Below are positions 36,591-46,503 of a DNA stretch of 64,000 bases, piece by piece (the first letter of the stretch is position 1; the number at the start of each line of letters is the position of its first letter). A program made the translations under genes and the position numbers. The stretch is taken from NCBI RefSeq assembly GCF_027923465.1, contig NZ_BRLB01000011.1, positions 1 through 64,000 on the forward strand. Reading direction: 5' to 3'. This stretch comes from Vallitalea longa. GTDB taxonomy: Bacteria > Bacillota > Clostridia > Lachnospirales > Vallitaleaceae. The notes below the pieces were generated by a model. It did no database searches and had not been told where the DNA came from. It saw only the letters and a list, made by a program, of their open reading frames with translations.

Positions 36591-37619
36591 CTATAGTATA
36601 TCTTTTATATATATTTTCTTATGACTTTCTGCACTCATTATTGACCCCATTACCATTGCCAAGCTTTTTATGTTATCGCTCACATCAGTTTGAGCTTTCT
36701 TGCCATTGATTAATGAATCAATCATTTCGTTGATACAACCTGCATGTTCTTCCATAATGGTTGGAGACTCAATTGTAGAACGGTTGTATTTCGTAGGGAA
36801 TGCTTCATTTTTCTCTGATTCATCTATGATCTCATACCATGGTTCGTTAAAACCATCCCAGTATGCTGCTCCTTTATTGCAATTGACTCTCCACTCGGAT
36901 TCCCAACTCGTAAGATTACCTTTTGCAGTCCATGAGCCATTGTAAGTGAATATTACATTGTTTTCCATTTCAAAGATACAGCTAGCACTTGCGTTTCCAT
37001 CATACCATGAAGTTGATGAATTATATTCATTACAATAAACAGAAACAGGGTCCAGTCCAGTTATATATCTTGCTTGGTCAAATGTATGAACAGCCATTTC
37101 AAGTATAAGAGGATTGCTCATTCTATCACGGAATCCACCGAAATGTGCTTCTGTGAAAAAGGAAGCATGTACAGAATCAATATCACCTACGTTCTGATTA
37201 TCTATAATGCTCTTTAGTCCATGAAGTTTAGAAAGATAACGCCTGTTTTGCATTACTATAACATTTTTCTTGGTTTCTTTTGCTTTCTTCTTAACAAGAA
37301 GTGCATGTTCTATAGTATCAGCCAATGGTTTTTCTGTCAGAACATCACAATTATTATCTAGGGCATATGTGGATATCAGATGATGCATTTTTGGTATTGT
37401 ATTATCAATTACTACATCTGGTTTCAATTCATTGATGGCAAGCTGGTAATCTGTGTATACTTCACATTGGAAACCATATTTAGCTTTCTTTTCATTGGCA
37501 TTGTCTCTATCAATATCAACCAATGCAACTAATTCTATATCTTTTCTGCCTTTCAGAACACTGAACCATGAGTCACTAATGGAACCACAACCCACATGTA
37601 CTATTCTTAATTTACTCAT
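36591..37619 (-). CDS. Gfo/Idh/MocA-family oxidoreductase
   Basis: About 342 residues from ATG 37619, directed by GGGGGAGGTAG; a frame to 37637 exists but overlaps the previous gene. The N-terminal Rossmann fold has RIVHVGCGSISDSWF, and TEKPLAD (the EKP Lys motif) lies at about 94-100. The C-terminal domain carries LEMAVHTFDQARYITG, with the catalytic-region His. It is an NAD(P)-dependent sugar or inositol dehydrogenase. It is placed directly after the isomerase at 37625, suggesting consecutive steps on the same sugar. Confidence 0.85.
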   Translation of the reverse strand: MSKLRIVHVGCGSISDSWFSVLKGRKDIELVALVDIDRDNANEKKAKYGFQCEVYTDYQLAINELKPDVVIDNTIPKMHHLISTYALDNNCDVLTEKPLADTIEHALLVKKKAKETKKNVIVMQNRRYLSKLHGLKSIIDNQNVGDIDSVHASFFTEAHFGGFRDRMSNPLILEMAVHTFDQARYITGLDPVSVYCNEYNSSTSWYDGNASASCIFEMENNVIFTYNGSWTAKGNLTSWESEWRVNCNKGAAYWDGFNEPWYEIIDESEKNEAFPTKYNRSTIESPTIMEEHAGCINEMIDSLINGKKAQTDVSDNIKSLAMVMGSIMSAESHKKIYIKDIL

Positions 37620-37624
37620 TACAT

Positions 37625-38410
37625 CTACCTCCCCCAAAAATCATTCATGAACTCTTTATCCTTCTTGATTATATTTACATAATTATCGAAAGCCTTATAT
37701 TCGCTTTCAAGAAGAATCCAACCAGTGTAATCATTATCTCTAAAAACTTCCATTACTTCTTCAAAATTAGTTGTTCCTTCTCCTAGCTGTACTTCAACGG
37801 TTACATCCTCTAAGCTGTCTTTTGCATGAATTTCTTTTATATGACTTAATAATTGTCTAGCTAGATCAACATTATCCAGATTAGAGCATCTGATAGGATT
37901 CTGTGTATCATAATATATAAAGAAATCTTCTGAGTTTATTGAATCAAGCATTGTTTTATTCTTTTCTTCATCTACAGCATTTTCCCAACCTATTTTTATA
38001 CCTGTCCCTTTTACTTTTTCACACGCATATTCTAGACATATTCTAGTATTATCAAATTCTTCTTCACTAGATATTTCACCATCAAAGAAGCTAGGAAATT
38101 GTAATGTCATCACTGACATATTTTTAGCAACCATTATAGCTTGATCTATTATATCAAATACTATTTCTTTATTAGCTTTTTTACTCATTCCGTAATCACA
38201 TAGTGCATTAACGGCAAAAGTTGGAATGACTATACCATTATCCTTAGCACTTGCCAAATATTTCTTTTGGATATTTTCATCAGATAGATTCAGTTTTCCA
38301 TCATAATATTTTAATTCTAAAGCAAGTCCCATAAATCCTAATTCCTTGGCAAATGAAAATGCCTCTTCTTCTTTTACAGGTAACATCCATGAGCATAATC
38401 CTAATTTCAT
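37625..38410 (-). CDS. Sugar phosphate isomerase/epimerase (TIM barrel), copy 2
   Basis: A 261-residue paralogue of the gene at 35368. The same landmarks are present: LGLCSWMLPVKEEEAFSFAK, IKIGWENAVD, FFIYYDTQNPIRCSN, IKEIHAKDSLED. It keeps the GEG loop (LGEGTTNFEEVM) and the final Glu (ILLESEY). It sits between the GH78-like enzyme and the Gfo/Idh gene on one strand, so it is probably part of the catabolic operon. The substrate is inferred to be a sugar released by the upstream glycosidases. Confidence 0.83.
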   Translation of the reverse strand: MKLGLCSWMLPVKEEEAFSFAKELGFMGLALELKYYDGKLNLSDENIQKKYLASAKDNGIVIPTFAVNALCDYGMSKKANKEIVFDIIDQAIMVAKNMSVMTLQFPSFFDGEISSEEEFDNTRICLEYACEKVKGTGIKIGWENAVDEEKNKTMLDSINSEDFFIYYDTQNPIRCSNLDNVDLARQLLSHIKEIHAKDSLEDVTVEVQLGEGTTNFEEVMEVFRDNDYTGWILLESEYKAFDNYVNIIKKDKEFMNDFWGR

Positions 38411-38498
38411 ATTTACCTTTCATTCCTTTCGTTATAATTAAGTACGACTTAGTAATCTTTTATTCAATTTCAAACTATATATCCAATAATTCTGTATT

Positions 38499-40637
38499 CT
38501 ATAATCTAATAATATAGACTCCTTCTTGGTCTATAATATCCTTTCCTTCTTGTGTAGAACAATCTATCAATCTTACACATACTTCACCCACTGTTTCAAC
38601 AGTTATCATGTCTTGTTTTTGTTTAATCTTAACTAGTCCGTCATTAGCTGGTATAACAGCATCTATCCATTCTAACTGAGACTTATGTGGGTGGTATCTA
38701 AATGTATTAAAATCTTTATCTGGCACAATTCCCACTATACCATAGTTGATTCCTATTACAGGAGCTGCTCCCATAACTGAATGACATAAGCTTTTACCGA
38801 ACTTTCTTCCATAAAAAGATAGTGTTCTCTCTTTATCAAAATTGATGTCTTCATGTATTCTTACATCTCCTGATGATATTATAGGCAAAATCATGTCTTT
38901 TAGATAATTGGTCACATCTTCATGTTGTCCCAGTTTAGCTATAGCCATCATTTCCCATGCAAAGTTGATGCTTAGATTTCTACGGACTTTCCTAGTTTCT
39001 ACCATAGCCTTATGGATACTCTTGTAATCCGAATCAGAGACCAAGTCATATAATACTCCAAAGGCTTGTGCGTATATAGAAACATGATTATCAACATTGC
39101 CGTTCCTGTCGAAACCATTAATAAATAATTTACGTTCATCATCCCAAAACATATTGATTATATTATTTCTTAATGACATAGCCAAATCATCATATATTGA
39201 TTTTTTCTCCTTATCACCAGCCTTGTCCGCAACATCTGCAACAAATTCAAGCACATGCATGAATATCATCTGGGCATATGTAGGAGTTCCCAATACATCG
39301 GGTCCATGGCTTTCATTAACTCCCCAATCAGGGAAGAAACTCATTCCTAGAGCATTCTCAGAAGATAGAAAACCTCTATTATCCAATATTTCACAATATA
39401 TGTCTACAGTTCTATATATATCTTCTTTATATTTCAACAAAAATTCCAAGTCACCCGTTGCCGTATAGTCACATTCAAATCCCAGAATCGTATATAATTG
39501 AAAATCCAGATAAACAACTCCAAGATCTTCCTTAGTTGAATTATGCGGCATAAGCTGAGAGATTATCTGCTGTCTTCTAGTTTTACTGTCCATGAATACT
39601 GCATCTGAGGCAATCATGGCTCCAACGCCATCTAGTGCCCATGGAAGAGAATCCCTATAGATAGTATCCAAGAAAAAATCATGCATACATGAATGTACCG
39701 TGGCGCAACCCATATACCATATGTCATTCAGTTCTTGGTCACTGCAATCAAAAGAACCCATATATTCAACAGGAGTAACATATGCATTGAATCTGATATC
39801 TTTTAACTCTACATACTCACTTGCCTTAATCAGAACATATTTAGTTGCGTGTGTGCATCCAGTAATCTTCTCATAATCTTCTGTTAACTCTTTCCAATCA
39901 ATTTGTCTCTGCTCAAAATCCTCTTCTGCTATATTAAATACTTCTTCTTTGGATTGACCCACATATATATTGATACGCCCTTTACCCTTTGCGATAAATG
40001 TAACATAACCAATCTCATAATAATGAAAATCTATAATTACATATCCATCTTTCTTGATTATAATATTATCATCATCTATGTGAGCATTATGTGATTCTTC
40101 TATCTTATCAGGCTTAATCACATATTCGTCTTCAATTCCAGTAAGTGGGTCACTGGACAGATCATTGAATTCCTTCATAGATTCTACTGATACCCAAGAA
40201 TTTCTATCAATAGACACCAACCAACCAGTAAGAAGTTCTTTATTGTCACTGTCAACATGTAGTGCTGGTAAGGTATCACTGAAATCAATACTTACCAGAA
40301 GTGTATTTTCACCTTTTGTAAGAACAGCTGTACTAGTTGTTATGTCATGTTCATGACCATTAATGTTCATTCGTACACGTCCACCCAGACCATGCCAATT
40401 TATTACAGTATCCTTATCAATAACAATGTGTTTTCTATAATAAGAGTGATATACAGGTTGTCTGAAACTACCTGGGTATCCTATATACCTGAATCTTTCA
40501 ATGGATTGTTGGACTTTGATTCTATGCAGGTGAGCTACACGTTGATTAGGATACCACATCCATATGGAATCATTATTCGTTCCTTTTGTTTTCCGTTTCT
40601 TTTCCGCCTTTTCATCTAATATAAGGTCAAATATCAT
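38499..40637 (-). CDS. GH78-like alpha-L-rhamnosidase family protein
   Basis: A 712-residue protein without a signal peptide. Beta-sandwich domains occupy about 1-295 and an (alpha/alpha)6 barrel about 295-620, with a C-terminal beta domain after that. The motif DTIYRDSLPWALD (Asp324, Asp329, Trp333, Asp336) corresponds to D-CPQR-E-RLGW-TGD of GH78, with Asp in place of the general-acid Glu. The candidate base is a Glu or Asp in the later part and cannot be named. The product could be a rhamnosidase or another deoxy-sugar hydrolase acting on imported oligosaccharides. It follows the Gfo/Idh gene by 14 bp. Confidence 0.75.
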   Translation of the reverse strand: MIFDLILDEKAEKKRKTKGTNNDSIWMWYPNQRVAHLHRIKVQQSIERFRYIGYPGSFRQPVYHSYYRKHIVIDKDTVINWHGLGGRVRMNINGHEHDITTSTAVLTKGENTLLVSIDFSDTLPALHVDSDNKELLTGWLVSIDRNSWVSVESMKEFNDLSSDPLTGIEDEYVIKPDKIEESHNAHIDDDNIIIKKDGYVIIDFHYYEIGYVTFIAKGKGRINIYVGQSKEEVFNIAEEDFEQRQIDWKELTEDYEKITGCTHATKYVLIKASEYVELKDIRFNAYVTPVEYMGSFDCSDQELNDIWYMGCATVHSCMHDFFLDTIYRDSLPWALDGVGAMIASDAVFMDSKTRRQQIISQLMPHNSTKEDLGVVYLDFQLYTILGFECDYTATGDLEFLLKYKEDIYRTVDIYCEILDNRGFLSSENALGMSFFPDWGVNESHGPDVLGTPTYAQMIFMHVLEFVADVADKAGDKEKKSIYDDLAMSLRNNIINMFWDDERKLFINGFDRNGNVDNHVSIYAQAFGVLYDLVSDSDYKSIHKAMVETRKVRRNLSINFAWEMMAIAKLGQHEDVTNYLKDMILPIISSGDVRIHEDINFDKERTLSFYGRKFGKSLCHSVMGAAPVIGINYGIVGIVPDKDFNTFRYHPHKSQLEWIDAVIPANDGLVKIKQKQDMITVETVGEVCVRLIDCSTQEGKDIIDQEGVYIIRL

Positions 40638-40651
40638 TGTTATACCCCCCT

Positions 40652-41626
40652 CTAATAAGATAAACCAACTTTCTCCATAACATCTTTCATGATTTCTTGT
40701 ATTAGGACTGATTGTTGGATAGGAAATATATCATTGACATATTTTCCGTGGTGAATAGTATCAATGAATGATTCAATAATGTACTCATGTCCGTTACCTC
40801 TAAAAGGACACTCGACATGCTTCTTGGTTGTATCTCCAGTATACATCTGTATATCATAACTTTGCGCACGCCAGAATTCATCTAGAATTATTCTTCCTTT
40901 AGTACCGTTAAGGACTAATTGTTGACGAGTCTCCACATCAATCGCTGCAGTCAGATTCGCATGTTCATTCTTATCATAAGATAATATCATTGACGTCTTA
41001 TGGTCCACACCACTTGGCCCCATAGATGATATAGCTGTTATTTGGGATGGATATCCTTTATAGAAATTAGTTGCCATTGCAATAACATATACACCTACAT
41101 CCAATAAGGCTCCTCCACCAAGCTTCTTGTTATATAATCTACTCTTTTCATCGTAATCACTATAAAAACCGAAGTCAGATTCTATGAGACTGATATGACC
41201 AATGACATCTTCATCAATTAATCTTTTCACTTCTTTGAAAGCTGGTAAAAAATTGGTCCATAAGCCTTCAAGCAATAATAGATTCTTATCTTCTGCCATT
41301 TTCTTTACTTCCAACAACCTATCCAACTTCATAGTAATTGGTTTTTCACAATACACATGCTTATTGTGGGATAAAGCCAATTTCATATACTCATAATGAA
41401 ATTGGTTAGGCGTTGCTATATATATTCCGTCTATACTATCATCCAGAACCAACTCTTCTGCACTTGGATATGGTTTCCCACATGCGTATTCATTACAGAA
41501 TTCTTTTGCCAGTTCCATATTAAGAGAAGCGACACCTGCTATTTCACTGTTTTCTACATGTCTGTTACCGCCTACGAATTCTCCTGCAATAAAGCCAGTG
41601 CCGATAATGCCCCATCTAAAAGTCAT
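40652..41626 (-). CDS. Gfo/Idh/MocA-family oxidoreductase
   Basis: A 324-residue dehydrogenase. The NAD(P) site is WGIIGTGFIAGEFVGG (about 5-20), CEKPITMKLDRLL holds the EKP Lys (about 93-105), and GGALLDVGVYVIAMATNFYKG is the usual segment around the catalytic region. It is distinct from the gene at 36591 and belongs to the subgroup near dihydrodiol or glucose-fructose oxidoreductases. AGGAGGATAATT precedes the ATG. It lies between the ABC permeases and the GH78-like gene in one run. Confidence 0.87.
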   Translation of the reverse strand: MTFRWGIIGTGFIAGEFVGGNRHVENSEIAGVASLNMELAKEFCNEYACGKPYPSAEELVLDDSIDGIYIATPNQFHYEYMKLALSHNKHVYCEKPITMKLDRLLEVKKMAEDKNLLLLEGLWTNFLPAFKEVKRLIDEDVIGHISLIESDFGFYSDYDEKSRLYNKKLGGGALLDVGVYVIAMATNFYKGYPSQITAISSMGPSGVDHKTSMILSYDKNEHANLTAAIDVETRQQLVLNGTKGRIILDEFWRAQSYDIQMYTGDTTKKHVECPFRGNGHEYIIESFIDTIHHGKYVNDIFPIQQSVLIQEIMKDVMEKVGLSY

Positions 41627-41664
41627 AATTATCCTCCTATCAAAAAGTTAATAGCAAAATACTA

Positions 41665-42522
41665 TTAACCTTTTACGCCTCCTGCCATGAGGCCTCCTAT
41701 AATGTATTTTTGTAGAATCAAATATAATATAATAATTGGTATCATTGCCATAGTAAATGATGCGAAAGCCAAATTAAGTTCTGAACTATACTGACCGAAG
41801 AAGAAGTATTGACTCAACGGAATAGTCTTAGCAACATCTTTCTGAGCGATTATCAATGATATAGGGAATTCATTCCATGCAGTCAAAGCGTTCAATATTA
41901 TTGACGTTGATACAATTGGTTTCAATAAAGGAAATACTATACTCCAAAAAGTTTTGAACTTACTACATCCATCAATATATGCCGCCTCTTCTATATCAAT
42001 AGGTACAGTCTTGATGAATCCTGTATAGATGAATACATTATATCCAATCTGGAATCCCGAAATAGCCAATATCAATCCAAGATTAGTATTCATCAAACCA
42101 GCATTAGATATGGTTTTGTATAATGGTAGCATTACAACTTGAAAAGGAATAAGAATAGCTGCAAGTGCTATATAATACATAGCCGAATATATTTTTCCTT
42201 TGTTTCTTGCAATAACATATGCTGCCATGGAACAGGTAAATGTAACTATCAACACGACACCAACGGTTACTATCAAACTGTTTTTAGCTGCATTCATGAA
42301 ATTTGAGAGTTTTATTGCTTCCAGATAATTCTCGAAATGGAAGACTTTCGGCCAACTAAGACCAGTGTAAGCTATTTCACTCTTGGTTTTGAATGAATAG
42401 ACTATAGAAATATATAGTGGAGATAAGAATATAATCATTAATATATTGGTTACAACATAAAATCCTATCTTTTTAAATAATTCCTTCTGTTTATATGACA
42501 TTTTACTTTTTGCTTGAATCAT
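41665..42522 (-). CDS. Carbohydrate ABC transporter permease (MalG type)
   Basis: A 285-residue inner-membrane permease with six hydrophobic segments. The EAA loop is EEAAYIDGCSKFKTFWSIVFPLLKP (about 180-204), and the C-terminal GGLMAGGVKG is typical of MalG/LacG. Its start overlaps the upstream permease stop by one base (TAATG), indicating translational coupling. The operon has no ATPase gene, so a shared MsmK-type ATPase elsewhere is expected. Confidence 0.9.
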   Translation of the reverse strand: MIQAKSKMSYKQKELFKKIGFYVVTNILMIIFLSPLYISIVYSFKTKSEIAYTGLSWPKVFHFENYLEAIKLSNFMNAAKNSLIVTVGVVLIVTFTCSMAAYVIARNKGKIYSAMYYIALAAILIPFQVVMLPLYKTISNAGLMNTNLGLILAISGFQIGYNVFIYTGFIKTVPIDIEEAAYIDGCSKFKTFWSIVFPLLKPIVSTSIILNALTAWNEFPISLIIAQKDVAKTIPLSQYFFFGQYSSELNLAFASFTMAMIPIIILYLILQKYIIGGLMAGGVKG

Positions 42523-43382
42523 TACATCTCCACCTCACGTTTCCTGAAAAATCTTGCTGCCGATCCTGCCAAAACGAATACCAATATCATCATGTAGATG
42601 GCAACTGTCTGTCCGTAACCTACTTTGTTATAGTTGAAAGTGTATTTGTAGACGTATAATGCCAAAGTCTCTGATGACTTACCTGGTCCACCACCTGTTG
42701 CAGCCATGACATAATCGAATACTTTGATTCCCCATCCTAAGAATAGAGCTATATTAATGGAAAACGCAGGTATCAAGTTAGGTAGAGTAACATATCTGAA
42801 TGTTCCCAATACACTAGCACCATCCATCTTAGCAGCTTCATAGTAATCTTTTGGTATAGCTTGAAGTGCAGCAAGGTAAATTACCATTACATAACCCGCA
42901 TCTCTCCATAAAGATATACCTGCTATAGCTGGAATAACTGTCTTAGGATTTCCTAATAAGCTAGAGATATTGAATATGCTACCTATTACATCAGAATACA
43001 TATATGACCATAGAAATCCTGCAAGTACGAAACTTATTACGAAAGGAATGAAAAATACTGTACGATATATTTTAGTTCCTTTGTATGTCTTGTTCAGCAG
43101 TAGTGCCAATCCCAATCCAACCAGATTGTTTACGACTACTGTAATCGCTGTATAGTAAATTGAGTTTTTTATAGGTAATAATACCGATGGGTCTTTAAAA
43201 AACTTAATATAATTGTCAAAATTCACAATATTATAGGTCTTAGTTACACCATTCCAGTCTGTAAATGAGTATAAAAAGCCTCTGAAAAATGGTTCTCCAA
43301 CGATGTAGATAAATAAAATCACAGCAGGAGCCAAAAAACAGATTTTCCAAGCATCATTTTTAATTTTACGTTTTAGTTTCAA
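42522..43382 (-). CDS. Carbohydrate ABC transporter permease (MalF type)
   Basis: A 286-residue permease starting at TTG (43382) behind AAAGGAG. It has six hydrophobic segments. The EAA loop is YEAAKMDGASVLGTFRYVTLPNL (about 182-204), and ATGGGPGKSSETLALYVYKYTF near the C-terminus is typical of the MalF-like partner of CUT1 transporters. It is followed by the MalG-type gene with a one-base overlap. Together with the binding protein upstream it makes an oligosaccharide importer. Confidence 0.9.
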   Translation of the reverse strand: MKLKRKIKNDAWKICFLAPAVILFIYIVGEPFFRGFLYSFTDWNGVTKTYNIVNFDNYIKFFKDPSVLLPIKNSIYYTAITVVVNNLVGLGLALLLNKTYKGTKIYRTVFFIPFVISFVLAGFLWSYMYSDVIGSIFNISSLLGNPKTVIPAIAGISLWRDAGYVMVIYLAALQAIPKDYYEAAKMDGASVLGTFRYVTLPNLIPAFSINIALFLGWGIKVFDYVMAATGGGPGKSSETLALYVYKYTFNYNKVGYGQTVAIYMMILVFVLAGSAARFFRKREVEM

Positions 43383-43414
43383 AATTTTGCTCCTTTCTAA
43401 TAAGTGTTATAAAG

Positions 43415-43447
43415 AATAAAGGTCAGGCAAGTCACCCAACCTTTATT
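43415..43447 (-). promoter_or_regulatory. Stem-loop between binding-protein and permease genes
   Basis: On the minus strand AATAAAGGT (43439-43447) pairs with ACCTTTATT (43415-43423), with an inner GGG/CC pairing. No strong T-tract follows. Such hairpins after binding-protein genes often protect the upstream mRNA or partly end transcription, which raises the binding protein above the permeases. Confidence 0.5.
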
Positions 43448-43456
43448 AATATATCT

Positions 43457-44764
43457 TTAACGTATAGCGTCGAACTGTGCATCAAGTTCTGCAATGAAAT
43501 CTTCAACTGACTGAGTATCCTTCACAGCTGGGAACAACTCTTGATATTCTTTGTATGTAGCATCCATTTGTCCACTGAATGTTGCTGCATCCTCTTGTCC
43601 GAAAGTATTACCAGATGCAATATAGTCTAACAGATTTTTAGCTGCCAATGACTCATTAGCTAGTTCAGCATTTTTCACATAAGATATTTGACCTGAAACA
43701 TCAGCCCATATCTTAGCTCCTTCTTCTGACATCATGAAAGCGAAGAAATCGTTGGCGATATCTTTATGCTTACTTGTTTCACTAATCATGAATCCATCAT
43801 CACCAAATGCATGAAGTTGAGGTTCTCCATCATTAGAGATAGGTGGTGCAAAGAAACCGAATTCTGTATCAGGACTAATTTCTTGTAATGATGATAAAGA
43901 CCAGAAGCCTTGATTCAACATGCCTGCTTCACCTGTTGCTACCATTTCAACTGCTCTTTGGTCAGGTGTTCCGAATATGTCTTTATTACCATGGTTAAGT
44001 CTTTCTTTCCATCTTTCTAGAGATTCTGCAACTTGTGGATAGTCACTGAATTTCTTCTCTCCACTTGCGATAGCTCCAAAGAAATTAGGATCGTCTTTCA
44101 ACACATAGAATTGGTCTGATTGGAATTCCATCTGTGCAGTCCATGAGTCTTTGTATCCACGTGCAAAAGGAAGGATATCATTTTCTTCCAATGTTGCAAT
44201 GACTTTATTGTAATCATCCAAAGTTGTTGGTACTTCAAGACCTAATTTGTCAAATACGTCTTTGTTGTAGAATACACCGATTGCTGTAACATCTAGTACG
44301 ACTCCATATACTTTACCATCAATTGTCAAACATGGTAATGCTGCCTCTTCCATGTTATTGATATAATCTTGGTCAGATATATCCATGATATGTCCAGCTT
44401 CTACAAGTTCAGGCAGACTCTTAGGTCTTCTGAAAATGATGTCTGGTGATTCGTTAGCAGATATTTTAGTTTTTAGAATAGAACTGTATTGACCGTAATC
44501 AATTGATTGGATATCAAATGTTACTTCTGGATGCATCTTGGTATATGCATCAGCTAATCCTTGTAACGCTTGTCTTTTTGGTTCTTCACCCATATGGTGG
44601 AATATTGTTAATACTACTTGGTCTTCAGAATCTGAATCTGATTCAGTTATCTTATCGTTTGATTCACTACCATCTGTTTCCTCTTTTGAACCTTGATTAC
44701 CACATCCTGTAGCAACTCCTAAAGTTAATACTAAAGCTAGTAATAATACTAAAATCCTTTTCAT
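43457..44764 (-). CDS. Sugar-binding lipoprotein of the ABC transporter
   Basis: About 435 residues from ATG 44764, which follows AAAGGGAGAAGAAT; an upstream frame to 44794 would precede the signal. The lipoprotein signal ends LTLGVATGC, with the lipid Cys at 22. An acidic Ser/Glu linker follows, then a family 1 solute-binding fold (LTIFHHMGEEPKRQALQGL... NESPDIIFRRPKSLPELVEAGHIMDIS). It is membrane-anchored outside the cell and delivers an oligosaccharide to the two permeases. Its own promoter carries the motif shared with the GH43 gene. Confidence 0.9.
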   Translation of the reverse strand: MKRILVLLLALVLTLGVATGCGNQGSKEETDGSESNDKITESDSDSEDQVVLTIFHHMGEEPKRQALQGLADAYTKMHPEVTFDIQSIDYGQYSSILKTKISANESPDIIFRRPKSLPELVEAGHIMDISDQDYINNMEEAALPCLTIDGKVYGVVLDVTAIGVFYNKDVFDKLGLEVPTTLDDYNKVIATLEENDILPFARGYKDSWTAQMEFQSDQFYVLKDDPNFFGAIASGEKKFSDYPQVAESLERWKERLNHGNKDIFGTPDQRAVEMVATGEAGMLNQGFWSLSSLQEISPDTEFGFFAPPISNDGEPQLHAFGDDGFMISETSKHKDIANDFFAFMMSEEGAKIWADVSGQISYVKNAELANESLAAKNLLDYIASGNTFGQEDAATFSGQMDATYKEYQELFPAVKDTQSVEDFIAELDAQFDAIR

Positions 44765-44813
44765 ATTCTTCTCCCTTTCTGTGTTTTTTAACACCTTTCG
44801 TTAAGGTAACTAA

Positions 44814-44858
44814 AGTATACATTATGGAATTAGTAAAAAAAATACGTTATTTTTTACA
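44814..44858 (-). promoter_or_regulatory. Binding-protein promoter with YesN-type candidate operator
   Basis: On the minus strand the -10 TATACT (44814-44819) has no good -35. In its place is TGTAAAAAATAACGTATTTT (44839-44858), which also forms an inverted repeat (AAAAATA/TATTTTT). Nearly the same motif occurs before the GH43 gene (TGTAAAAAACTAACATGTTT), at 38 bp from the -10 there and 39 bp here. This fits an activator site overlapping the -35. Confidence 0.55.
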
Positions 44859-44889
44859 AAACATTATATATTTTGACTTAATAGAATTT

Positions 44890-46503
44890 CTATATGATTT
44901 TCTTGTTTTTTCTATAATCCATAGGCGTGATCCCTATGCTTTTCTTGAACACTTGGTAGAAATAAGCATAGTCTTTATATCCAACCAGTACAGCAATTTC
45001 GTTAAGCCTTAATTTAGGATCTCTCAAAAGCTTCTTGGATGCACTTAGTCTAGTGTCCAGTACAATCTCACTGAAGTTTTTGTTGGTCTCTTTTTTCATG
45101 AGTCTACTTAAATAACTGGGATTAATACACAAATGGTTACTTAAGATATCCAAAGAGATGTTCTTATTGTAATTTTGTTTAATATATACAATAGCTGATT
45201 GAATTATAGGAGAATAATCGTTATTATCTTTTTCAGTAAGTCTCTTCAATACATCAAAAACATAATTTTCTGCTTTGTCCATGTTCTCAATCATATCGAT
45301 GTCTTCTATTATATTGCTTACAGAAAATCCATCCTGCATTTTATCATTTTTGCTCACATAGAATCTTACAATGGTAATACACACTTCTGTTATCAATGAC
45401 CTGGCTAGATCTACATTGTTATTGCAGTATTTGGATATTTCATTGAATAGTTGTGATAATTTTTTCTTCACTTTATCTGTGGAATTGGAATCACTGCATT
45501 CTTCTAATACATTATAAAAAGAATCTAAATCATGGATAATGGAAAATTTGTAGTATCGGTCGTTTTTAGAACCATCTTCAAAGCTTATTTTATCTTTACT
45601 CGTAAAGAATTGATTTTCAGCTACATGCAGAGCATTCATATATGACTGGCTTAATTGGTCGATCTTACTATAATAGGAACTGACTCCTATATATACGTAA
45701 ACATATTCCCAATTCTTGATATAATCCAGAAAAGAATGGCAAATATTCTTTAGAATCTCTCTTGTTGAATACTCTTTGAGTTTTTTTGTAAAAAAAACTA
45801 TCAAAACTACATTATCATCTATTACAGTAGTCCTGATTCTGTAATTATGGTGTTTGTTGGTCTTGTTGAAATAATCCAGTAAATATTTCTTATTAATTAC
45901 CGTATGTTCCAATTTACAAAGTTGTTTTATAACTATAGCAGAAAAGCCCTTAGTCTTTTTAGGTATGACTTCAATGATTTTCTCTAGATCATTGTTGCCT
46001 CCATTGCCTTTTATGAAGCTAGTCAAAAGGTTATTTTGAACAAGTTGTTTGGATTGCTTGAAGTAGTCATCCAGCATTTGTCTTTCTTGTTCCCTTAATA
46101 CTTGAAGCTGTTCTGCTTCTTTTTCCTTATCAATTACCTCAACTGTTTTTTTTACTATTGAAATAACTTCTTCATTTCGTATTGGCTTCGCTATATAATC
46201 TACTACACCCAATCTAAAAGCATTTTTAACATGCGTGAAATCTTGATAAGCTGATATGATTATTATTTTTATATCATAACCCATATCCTTTATCTTCTCA
46301 GCAAAAGTCAACCCATCCATTTCAGGCATATTTATATCCAATAGAATAATGTCCAATTCATTGTTCTCTAGATATTGAAAAACCGAAATCACCTCAGATG
46401 CAGTCAACACTACATTACATTTTAGTTCATCCCACCGGATACTCTGTTTAATAGATTCTTGAATCAATGGTTCATCATCAACTATCGCTAATTTGTACAC
46501 CAT
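44890..46503 (-). CDS. Response regulator with AraC-type output domain (YesN-like)
   Basis: About 537 residues. The receiver domain (about 1-120) has DDEP at 11-14, phosphoacceptor Asp58 in LLDINMPEMDG, and the Lys in DYIAKPIRNEE. The middle region is long, with a coiled segment (EKEAEQLQVLREQERQ). The C-terminus has two helix-turn-helix units (LDILSNHLCINPSYLSRLM and LNEIAVLVGYKDYAYFYQVF). The gene overlaps the upstream kinase, so the two are translationally coupled. I infer it activates the GH43 and transporter promoters that share a motif. The start chosen is the ATG at 46503, behind GGGAG. Confidence 0.9.
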   Translation of the reverse strand: MVYKLAIVDDEPLIQESIKQSIRWDELKCNVVLTASEVISVFQYLENNELDIILLDINMPEMDGLTFAEKIKDMGYDIKIIIISAYQDFTHVKNAFRLGVVDYIAKPIRNEEVISIVKKTVEVIDKEKEAEQLQVLREQERQMLDDYFKQSKQLVQNNLLTSFIKGNGGNNDLEKIIEVIPKKTKGFSAIVIKQLCKLEHTVINKKYLLDYFNKTNKHHNYRIRTTVIDDNVVLIVFFTKKLKEYSTREILKNICHSFLDYIKNWEYVYVYIGVSSYYSKIDQLSQSYMNALHVAENQFFTSKDKISFEDGSKNDRYYKFSIIHDLDSFYNVLEECSDSNSTDKVKKKLSQLFNEISKYCNNNVDLARSLITEVCITIVRFYVSKNDKMQDGFSVSNIIEDIDMIENMDKAENYVFDVLKRLTEKDNNDYSPIIQSAIVYIKQNYNKNISLDILSNHLCINPSYLSRLMKKETNKNFSEIVLDTRLSASKKLLRDPKLRLNEIAVLVGYKDYAYFYQVFKKSIGITPMDYRKNKKII

